This document shows, piece after piece, positions 7,742 to 13,476 of a DNA stretch of 19,653 bases. Numbering within the stretch: the first letter of the stretch is position 1; every line of letters starts with the position of its first letter. The DNA is from JALZDI01 sp965653225 (GTDB lineage Bacteria; Actinomycetota; Actinomycetes; Propionibacteriales; Nocardioidaceae): contig CBFGZI010000069.1 of the NCBI GenBank assembly GCA_965653225.1, positions 1 through 19,653 of the forward strand. The letters are read 5' to 3'. The translations under genes were made by a program, and so were the position numbers. A model generated the notes under the pieces. It was not told the DNA's origin and ran no database searches. It worked only from the letters and a program-made list of their open reading frames with translations.

Positions 7742-7786
7742 GTGACCCACCTCGGCTTTCGCTGCGTTCGCGGTACTCGCGGGTAA
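7742..7786 (+). CDS. Possible 14-codon leader mini-ORF
   Basis: A GTG at 7742 opens a 14-codon frame (VTHLGFRCVRGTRG) closed by TAA at 7784-7786. It is preceded by GAGGAGG (7727-7733) with an 8-nt spacing, a better ribosome binding site than many full genes here have. It lies about 185 nt upstream of the DivIVA-like gene on the same strand. It could be a leader peptide, or a chance frame behind a purine-rich patch. Confidence 0.25.
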   Translation: MTHLGFRCVRGTRG

Positions 7787-7970
7787 GCGGCGACCGGCGA
7801 CCGGCGGGTGAATGTCGGCAGAACTCTTCCGCGGAGAGTCATGCCCGGGCGTGACCTCGAACCCACTCCCGCGCGGCGACCTTGCGGCCGGCCGGGATGC
7901 TCGGCATGGTTGGTCCCCGCGGTCCTACAGACGGCGCGTGCACGAGCTTGGCGCGGGACGAAGGGTGAGC
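7787..7970 (+). promoter_or_regulatory. Leader/promoter region of the DivIVA-like gene
   Basis: No gene is visible in this part of the 311-bp gap. It contains a heptamer CGACCGG repeated twice in tandem (7791-7804). It also contains a near-perfect palindrome, ACTCT (7823-7827), a single unpaired T, CCGCGG, and AGAGT (7835-7839), a possible operator. I could not identify a convincing -35/-10 pair. Confidence 0.35.
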
Positions 7971-9482
7971 ATGGCCAGCCAGCAGAACATGCCAGACGGC
8001 AAGCAGACGCAGGTGCCCGCGGAGGTGGCGACGTTCTCGATCACACGCAGGGGCTACGACCGGGACGCGGTCGACTCCTATCTGCGTGAGCACGAGGGCG
8101 AGCGCCGGAAGGAGCTGGCTCGCCGCGAGGAGGCGGAGCGACGAGCCGCCGGCCTCGAGAAGGAGCTGGAACAGCTGCGCAAGCAGCTCGCCGAGGCCGA
8201 GGCCCCGTCGTACGGCAACCTCGGCGACCGTGCCGCCGAGCTGCTGAAGCTCGCCGAGACCCAGGCCGAAGAGGTCAAGTCGCAAGCCCGTGACGAGGCG
8301 AAGAAGATCCGTAGCGACGCGCAGGGCGAGATCGACGCGGAGCGGCAGAAGGCGGTCGACGAGGCCCGGTCGATCCGCGACTCGGCACGAGCCGAGGCCG
8401 ACCAGCTGGTCGCCTCCGCGCGCGAGCGTGCCGCCAAGGCCGAGGCCGACATCAAGACCAAGACCGACGACCGGCTCAAGGCCGTGGAGAGCGAGGCCTC
8501 CCAGCTGCGCCTCAACGCCCAGCAGGAGGCCAACGCCGTCCGCACCGAGGCTCAGCGCGCCGCAGAACAGACCCGGGCCAGCGCCGACCGCGAGGCGGCC
8601 GAGACCCACCGCACCCTGGCACTGGAGAAGGAGCGCCTCAGCAAGGAGGCCAGCGAGCAGTACCAGCAGGCCGCCCAGGAGAGCAACAGACTGGTCACCG
8701 AGGCGCAGGAGCGCGCGGCAGCGGCACAAGACCGTGCTGCCACGGTCAACGAGCAGGCCGACCGCACACGGGCCGAGGCCGAGAGTGAGTCCGAACGGCT
8801 CGTCGGTGAGGCGCGGGCCGAGGCGGACCGGGTGGTCGCGGGCGCGCGCGATCGCGCCAAGAAGATCGAGGGGGAGAGCAAGGCCAAGGCCGCCGACCTG
8901 ATGAAGGGTGCCGAAGCCGAGGCATCACAGCTGCGGCTCAGCGCTCAGCAGGAGGCCAACGCCGTCCGCACCGAGGCTCATCGCGCGGCTGAGCAGGCGC
9001 GCGCCAGCGCCGACCGCGAGGCGGCCGAGACCCACCGCACCCTGGCACTGGAGAAGGAGCGCCTCAGCAAGGAGGCCAGCGAGCAGTACCAGCAGGCCGC
9101 CCAGGAGAGCAGCAAGCTGGTCACCGAGGCGCACGAGCGTGTCACGGCGGCCGAACAACGCGCCGCCACGGTCAACGACGAGGTCAACCGGGCCCGCGAC
9201 GAGGCGCATAGCGAGGCCGAGCGCCTGGTCAGCAGCGCCCGCGCCGAGGCCGACCAGCTGCTCGCGGCCGCCCGCGACCGTGCCAGCAGGATCGAGGGCG
9301 ACAGCAAGGCCAAGGCCGACGAGCTGGTGACATCGGCTCGTGCGGAGGCCGAGCAGCTGGAGAAGCACCGCGACAGCATGGTCACCCAGCTCTCGTCGCT
9401 GCGCGACGTGCTCAGCAACTGGGAACCCGAGAACCAGTCGGCGAACCAGGGAGCAGAGCCGGAGGACGGCGCACAACGCTAG
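7971..9482 (+). CDS. DivIVA-domain coiled-coil scaffold protein with 142-residue repeats
   Basis: This is a 503-residue Ala/Glu/Arg-rich protein. Residues about 22-45 (FSITRRGYDRDAVDSYLREH) match the membrane-binding N-terminal DivIVA motif. Almost everything after it is predicted coiled coil, resembling actinobacterial polar-growth scaffolds such as DivIVA and Scy. Residues about 178-319 and 320-461 are two tandem copies of a 142-residue unit, preceded by a partial third copy (ARAEADQLVASARERAAK). The C-terminus (HRDSMVTQLSSLRDVLSNW) resembles the end seen in DivIVA-like proteins. The ATG at 7971 has AAGGG about 6 nt upstream; the open frame extends to 7812 without conserved sequence. A role in cell-pole or septum organisation is inferred from the family. 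No partner genes are adjacent. The low-complexity sequence makes finer homology uncertain. Confidence 0.82.
   Translation: MASQQNMPDGKQTQVPAEVATFSITRRGYDRDAVDSYLREHEGERRKELARREEAERRAAGLEKELEQLRKQLAEAEAPSYGNLGDRAAELLKLAETQAEEVKSQARDEAKKIRSDAQGEIDAERQKAVDEARSIRDSARAEADQLVASARERAAKAEADIKTKTDDRLKAVESEASQLRLNAQQEANAVRTEAQRAAEQTRASADREAAETHRTLALEKERLSKEASEQYQQAAQESNRLVTEAQERAAAAQDRAATVNEQADRTRAEAESESERLVGEARAEADRVVAGARDRAKKIEGESKAKAADLMKGAEAEASQLRLSAQQEANAVRTEAHRAAEQARASADREAAETHRTLALEKERLSKEASEQYQQAAQESSKLVTEAHERVTAAEQRAATVNDEVNRARDEAHSEAERLVSSARAEADQLLAAARDRASRIEGDSKAKADELVTSARAEAEQLEKHRDSMVTQLSSLRDVLSNWEPENQSANQGAEPEDGAQR
8502..9353 (+). repeat. Two tandem 426-bp coding repeats
   Basis: Unit 1 (8502-8927) and unit 2 (8928-9353) are exactly 426 bp apart in register, each beginning with CAGCTG; the same hexamer recurs at 9354. 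Positions 8577-8685 are identical to 9003-9111 (109 bp), and 8520-8554 is identical to 8946-8980 (35 bp). The remaining parts have diverged at many positions. Confidence 0.9.
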
Positions 9483-9543
9483 AGCGTCTCCCCTCGGCCG
9501 GAAGGCTCGACCCTTCAGGTCGGTCGACTCTACGAGAATCCCG

Positions 9544-9595
9544 GTCGGTCGGGCTTAGATGCTCACAAGCCGGGGTACGAATACTCGCGACCGAC
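9544..9595 (+). other. Candidate structured RNA: compact three-way junction
   Basis: Three helices nest without gaps. P1 is GTCGGTCG (9544-9551) with CGACCGAC (9588-9595). P2 is GGCTT (9552-9556) with AAGCC (9567-9571). P3 is GGGTA (9573-9577) with TACTC (9582-9586) around a CGAA loop, including one G-U pair. Only single bases (9572 and 9587) are unpaired at the junction. The G-U pair fits a plus-strand RNA. The left P1 arm also occurs at 9519-9526. No family is recognised and it is not a tRNA. Confidence 0.3.
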
Positions 9596-9679
9596 GGTCC
9601 GCAGGCATGTGGCGCGGCTCACCACCCGCCTCGCCCGCCCCGGCCGAGCAGAACTTCTGAGTCGCGAGAGGCGCCAAGG

Positions 9680-10342
9680 GTGCAGAGATACCACAGCGCG
9701 TGGAGTACCGTGTGCGCCCTCGTCGGCGTCCTGGGCCTGTTGGTCGCGTGCCAGCGGCTCGGGCTCACCGCGGCGGCGACCGTGTACGTGTTGTCCGCAG
9801 CACTTGTCGCCGCGCTGGCCGCCGCCATTGAGCGACACGGCACTCCCACGCCGTGGCACTCGGCCGTGCGAGTGGGGATCGTCGGCGGCGGCATCTCGCT
9901 GGCTACCTTCGGGGCGGTGTTCCTCCTCGGCAGCGCGGGGATCCTCGTACTGGTTGCCGCGATCGTGTTCTCACCGTCGGTGCTGCAGCGGCTCCGACCG
10001 TTCTACACGAGGCACGGTGGTCGTCTCCGGCGCCCGGGCCCTGCCGCTCCCCCGCACCCTGCCGCACCGGACCTCCACGCCGCCGAGGCGTCGCCGCCTG
10101 AGTCGATGAGTGACGAGGCGCTCTGCGAGGCCTGGCGCAGAAGCTACTCGGTGCTGCAGCGCTCGGGGTCGTTGACGACGCACCTGCTGGTCGTCGAGCA
10201 ACGGCAGCGCTACCTCGACGAGCTCGAGCGCCGTAACCCTTCGGGACTTTCCGGCTGGCTGTCCTCGGACCCGCATGCCGCGGGTGACCCGACCCAGTAC
10301 ATCGTCGACCCCGCAGATCCGGACCAGCCGCCGGCAGCGTAG
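9680..10342 (+). CDS. Hypothetical membrane protein with actinobacterial C-terminal domain
   Basis: This 220-residue protein has no function I can name. Four hydrophobic segments lie at about residues 8-25, 28-48, 62-82 and 84-104. They are followed by a Pro/Arg-rich linker and a soluble C-terminal part. That part contains SDEALCEAWRRSYSVLQR (about 142-160) and QRQRYLDELERRNPSGLSGW (about 179-198), a pattern I associate with actinobacterial membrane proteins of unknown role. The start is GTG at 9680, with GAGAGG about 8-10 nt upstream. It follows the DivIVA-like gene by about 200 nt, a gap that holds the possible structured RNA. Its stop abuts the minus-strand PEP-mutase remnant. The gene is likely real; its role is unknown. 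Confidence 0.72.
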   Translation: MQRYHSAWSTVCALVGVLGLLVACQRLGLTAAATVYVLSAALVAALAAAIERHGTPTPWHSAVRVGIVGGGISLATFGAVFLLGSAGILVLVAAIVFSPSVLQRLRPFYTRHGGRLRRPGPAAPPHPAAPDLHAAEASPPESMSDEALCEAWRRSYSVLQRSGSLTTHLLVVEQRQRYLDELERRNPSGLSGWLSSDPHAAGDPTQYIVDPADPDQPPAA

Positions 10343-10514
10343 CGCCAGCGTATGCCGCCCACGCGAGGGCTCCGCCGGTCGACACCCTGCGCACACCGGC
10401 CTCGGCCAGCTCGGCGACGGACGGCCCGGTGGGCAGGACGTCCCAGGGGTTCGGCATCACGAACAGGTCACCTTGGTGTAGCTCGGCGAACACTCGGCGC
10501 TTGTCGGCTCCCAT
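10343..10514 (-). pseudogene. Remnant of isocitrate lyase/PEP mutase family gene with internal deletion
   Basis: From an ATG at 10514 the minus strand encodes MGADKRRVFAELHQGDLFVM then PNPWDV. This is the usual N-terminus of isocitrate lyase/PEP phosphonomutase family proteins, which act on C-C or C-P bonds of short oxo-acids. It jumps directly to GPSVAELAEAGVRRVSTGGA then LAWAAYA, which normally lies near the C-terminus of the same family. The catalytic barrel of about 200 residues between them is missing, with the junction near 10430-10437. The last residues are also lost at the boundary with the upstream gene's stop. The frame continues open into the neighbouring gene but no longer resembles the family. 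The piece cannot be catalytic. Recognition of both ends rests on memory of family sequence. Confidence 0.72.
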
Positions 10515-10576
10515 GACGGGTCAGCCTAGGACAGGGACATTGACCTCAACCACGCTTCATGTACCAGCATCGAGCC

Positions 10577-11425
10577 ATGGCACACGCACCCGGCGCTCCG
10601 CCCGCCGACGATGAATGGGCGGTCGACGACCTCGACGTCGACACCTACCTGCACCGCATCGGCTATGCCGGAGACCTGTCGCCCTCGGCCCAGGTGCTGC
10701 GCGACCTGCACAGCGCACACGCCTCCTCGATCCCGTTCGAGAACCTCGACATCATGCTGGGCCGCACACCCGGTCTCGACATCGCGACCCTGCAGGACAA
10801 GCTGCTCCGCAGGGCTCGCGGCGGGTACTGCTACGAGCACAACCTGCTCTTCGCTGCACTGCTCGAACGCCTGGGATTCCGCGTCACGAGGCTCGCCGCG
10901 CGGGTCGGTGCACCCGAGCGGCTGCCACCCAAGACGCACATGCTGCTCACGGTCGAGGTGGAGGGCGCGACCTGGCTCGCCGACGTCGGTTTCGGTGCGG
11001 GGCTTCGGCAGCCGATGCCGCTCCGGCCCGGCCTCGAGGTCTCGCAGAGCGGCTGGGCCTACCGGCTGCAACCCGGCGGTGACCATCTGTGGCGGCTCAT
11101 GTCCCGTGAGGGCGACGGGTGGTCGGACCTGTACCACTTCACGCTCGAGCCGCAGCACCACGTCGACTACGTGATGGCCAACCACTTCACCGCGACGTAT
11201 CCCTCCTCGCCCTTCGTGCAGCGGGTGGTCGCCATCCGGACCGAGCCCGACGAACGCCACGCGCTGCGAGGCAGCGACCTCGTCACCAGCCGCCCGGACG
11301 GCGACGAGGAGAGCCGCACGGTGGTGGCGGACGAGCTCGTGGACCTGCTCGGGTCGCGTTTCGCGATCAGGCTCGAGCCCGAGGAGGCGGAGACGCTCCG
11401 CCGGCGGGCCTTACGTCGCGCCTGA
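10577..11425 (+). CDS. nat: Arylamine N-acetyltransferase
   Basis: This 282-residue cytoplasmic enzyme transfers acetyl from acetyl-CoA to arylamines, hydrazines or similar amines by a ping-pong mechanism. The catalytic triad is complete: Cys85 in RGGYCYEHN, His121 in PPKTHMLL and Asp136 in WLADVGFG. SIPFENLDIML (about 51-61) is another family landmark, and the length is normal. Two ATGs are possible, at 10559 and 10577, and neither has a clear ribosome binding site. I took the second, which still leaves a typical N-terminal extension; a leaderless transcript is possible. It is followed after 62 nt by the DUF421 gene on the same strand. In actinobacteria such enzymes act on xenobiotics, sterol-catabolism intermediates or amide-forming steps of antibiotic pathways; none of those contexts is visible here. 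Confidence 0.93.
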   Translation: MAHAPGAPPADDEWAVDDLDVDTYLHRIGYAGDLSPSAQVLRDLHSAHASSIPFENLDIMLGRTPGLDIATLQDKLLRRARGGYCYEHNLLFAALLERLGFRVTRLAARVGAPERLPPKTHMLLTVEVEGATWLADVGFGAGLRQPMPLRPGLEVSQSGWAYRLQPGGDHLWRLMSREGDGWSDLYHFTLEPQHHVDYVMANHFTATYPSSPFVQRVVAIRTEPDERHALRGSDLVTSRPDGDEESRTVVADELVDLLGSRFAIRLEPEEAETLRRRALRRA

Positions 11426-11487
11426 CCCGTAGGTTCTGAGGTGTTCCGCAGTCTCGGCGCGAGAGCGTCGTCGGTGAGGGGATCGCC

Positions 11488-12018
11488 GTGTCCGAGCAGT
11501 TCGAGATCAGTTCCGAGACCGCTGCCACCGTGGTGGTCACGACCGTAGGCATCTACCTGGCGTTCATCGTGCTCGTGCGGTTCGTCGGGCCCAGGAGCCT
11601 GTCGAGCCTGTCCAGCTTCGACTTCGCGTGCATGATCGCCTTCGGCGCGGTCCTGGGCCGCACGGCGCTGCTGGCCAAGCCGACCCTGATGATCGGCCTC
11701 GTCGCGCTGCTGTCGTTCTTCGCGATGCAGGGCCTGCTGGGTTTCCTGCGCCAGAACCCGCGCCTCGACCGTTGGATCAACCGCCCGCCGGTGATGCTCG
11801 TGGCCGACGGCCGCCTGCTGCCGCAGAACATGCGGCGCACGCACGTCGTGGAGGACGAGATCCGTTACGTCCTGCGACGTCACGGCGTACGCCGGCTGGA
11901 GGACGTGCGCTGTGTCGTCCTCGAGCGCAACGGGTCCCTGACCGTCGTTCCCGACAGCCCCGACCTCGACCCGTGGCTGCTGGCAGACGTTACGGAACCC
12001 TCCCGCGAGGGCCGCTGA
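11488..12018 (+). CDS. DUF421 (YetF-like) membrane protein
   Basis: This 176-residue protein has three N-terminal hydrophobic segments (about residues 13-31, 43-60 and 66-85). A soluble C-terminal domain follows, with RWINRPPVMLVADGRLLPQN, EDEIRYVLRRHGV and LEDVRCVVLERNGSLTV. This arrangement is the DUF421/YetF family, whose cytoplasmic domain forms a small beta structure and whose role is mostly unknown (links to sporulation and stress in Bacillus). The GTG at 11488 has GAGGGG about 7 nt upstream. It ends 38 nt before the permease gene and is probably in the same transcript. The C-terminal part is shorter than in the largest YetF proteins but matches single-domain actinobacterial versions. 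Confidence 0.85.
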   Translation: MSEQFEISSETAATVVVTTVGIYLAFIVLVRFVGPRSLSSLSSFDFACMIAFGAVLGRTALLAKPTLMIGLVALLSFFAMQGLLGFLRQNPRLDRWINRPPVMLVADGRLLPQNMRRTHVVEDEIRYVLRRHGVRRLEDVRCVVLERNGSLTVVPDSPDLDPWLLADVTEPSREGR

Positions 12019-12056
12019 GCTTCGGCGGGGGTGCCACCGGGTAGGTTTCCGTCGTC

Positions 12057-13340
12057 GTGTCCGGGGTGGTCCTGTCACTACTGCTGCTGGCGGCTGTGCT
12101 GGTCGCCGCTGTGCTGCGCCCGTTCCGGCTCCCGGAGGCGCTGGTGGCGGTGCCGGCGGCCGCCGTGGCGTGGTCGACGGGTCTGGTGGACACCGCCGCG
12201 GTGGCCGCCGAGCTTCGCCGCCTCGCCCCGGTGCTGGTCTTCCTGGCCGCCGTGCTCGTGCTCGCGCGGCTGTGCGCCGCCGAGGGTGTGTTCACGGCCG
12301 CCGGGCAGTGGCTGGCGACAAACAGCGCCGGCAGTCCGGTACGCCTGCTGGCGGCGGTGTTCGTGCTCTCGGCGGCGGTAACCTCGGTGCTGAGCCTGGA
12401 CGCGACCGTCGTGCTGCTGACCCCGGTGGTGCTGGCGACGGCCGGTCGGATGCGGCTGCCCGCCACGCCGTACGCCTACGCCTGCGGCCACCTGGCGAAC
12501 TCCGGCTCGCTGCTGCTGCCCATGGGAAACCTGACCAACCTGCTGGCGCTGGCCGCGAGCGGTCTGACGTTGGCTCATTTCGCGGCAGCGATGGCGGCAC
12601 CGTGGCTGGTGGTGCTCGCGGTCGAGTACGTGGCGCTCCGGTGGTTCTTCCGTGCCGAGCTCGCCGTGCCCGCGACGTCGTCGCCGGAGGCGGCCGGCGC
12701 GACGGGGGCGACTGTGGTGACGGTGGTGAGAAGCCCGGTCCCCTGGTTCGCCGTGGGTGTCCTCGGCGTGGCGCTGTGCGGGTTCGTGGCGACATCGTTC
12801 GTCAGGGTCGCGCCGTTCTGGGTGGCTGTCGCGGCGGCGGCGGTGCTGGCGGTGCACACGAGGTCGCGCCGCCTCATCACCGTTCCGGGGCTGGCTGCGG
12901 CCGCCGACGTGCCGTTCCTCTGCTTCGTGCTGGGCCTGGCCGTGGTCGTGCGCGCCGCCGTCGACCAGGGGCTGGGAGCGTGGGTCGCGCAGCTGGTGCC
13001 GCACACGCAGCAGCTGCCCGCCCTCCTGGCACTGGCCGCAGTGGCCGCGGTCCTGGCCAACGTGGTCAACAACCTGCCGGCCCTGCTGGTCCTGCTCGCT
13101 CCCGCAGCCGCCCTGGGCCCGATGGCGGTGCTGGCCGTCCTGGTCGGGGTGAACGTGGGCCCCAACCTGACCTACACCGGGTCACTCGCCACGCTGCTGT
13201 GGCGCCGGGTGCTCCGCGCCCATCGCCTGCCACCGTCCCTGACCCGATTCACCTACCTCGGCCTGCTCACCGTGCCGGCAGGCGTCACCCTCGGCGTGCT
13301 CGCCCTCTGGGCGGCGGGCACGGTGCTCCCCTTCCTCTAG
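12057..13340 (+). CDS. ArsB/SLC13-type membrane permease
   Basis: This 427-residue protein is hydrophobic throughout, with about 11-12 predicted helices. Features of the ArsB/NhaD (ion transporter) superfamily are visible: SLDATVVLLTPVVLA (about residues 118-132), GHLANSGSLLLPMGNLTNLL (about 142-161), NVVNNLPALLVLLAP (about 340-355) and GVNVGPNLTYTGSLATLLW (about 364-382). The last is close to the ArsB sequence. ArsB proteins export arsenite or antimonite, while relatives move Na+, citrate or other anions. No arsC, arsR or arsenate reductase lies nearby, so arsenic is not established and I would not name it arsB. The GTG at 12057 follows a GGTAGG about 10 nt upstream. It is probably cotranscribed with the DUF421 gene. 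Confidence 0.85.
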   Translation: MSGVVLSLLLLAAVLVAAVLRPFRLPEALVAVPAAAVAWSTGLVDTAAVAAELRRLAPVLVFLAAVLVLARLCAAEGVFTAAGQWLATNSAGSPVRLLAAVFVLSAAVTSVLSLDATVVLLTPVVLATAGRMRLPATPYAYACGHLANSGSLLLPMGNLTNLLALAASGLTLAHFAAAMAAPWLVVLAVEYVALRWFFRAELAVPATSSPEAAGATGATVVTVVRSPVPWFAVGVLGVALCGFVATSFVRVAPFWVAVAAAAVLAVHTRSRRLITVPGLAAAADVPFLCFVLGLAVVVRAAVDQGLGAWVAQLVPHTQQLPALLALAAVAAVLANVVNNLPALLVLLAPAAALGPMAVLAVLVGVNVGPNLTYTGSLATLLWRRVLRAHRLPPSLTRFTYLGLLTVPAGVTLGVLALWAAGTVLPFL

Positions 13341-13405
13341 CCGTCGCGCCGGCCAAGGCGCTCGCCCGGGGTGTTGACGTCTCGTTCACGGTGCGGCCCC
13401 ACTCT

Positions 13406-13436
13406 CACAACAGTTGGATTGCCCAACCAGATTGTG
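13406..13436 (+). promoter_or_regulatory. Nested inverted repeat upstream of the peroxidase gene
   Basis: CACAA (13406-13410) pairs with TTGTG (13432-13436), and inside it GTTGG (13413-13417) pairs with CCAAC (13423-13427) around ATTGC. It lies 40 bp upstream of the chosen ATG in the 136-bp gap after the permease. It could be an operator or a leader hairpin. Confidence 0.4.
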
Positions 13437-13476
13437 TGCCGTGGGGGTGCGCGTCGGTGGGCCAGTGGGGCTGCTC

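Noticed and set aside
9544..9595. A tRNA gene
   Set aside because: Although an 8-bp stem closes two arms, there is no anticodon arm of correct size, no T-loop consensus and no CCA-like end.
9903..10514. A full 203-residue protein on the minus strand including the PEP-mutase remnant
   Set aside because: Only the first 55-60 residues resemble the family; the rest is antisense to the membrane protein gene and has no recognisable features.
12057..13340. An arsenic resistance operon
   Set aside because: The permease resembles ArsB, but no arsC, arsenite methylase or metal-sensing ArsR lies beside it; the only ArsR-type regulator is 10 kb away and lacks a clear Cys site.
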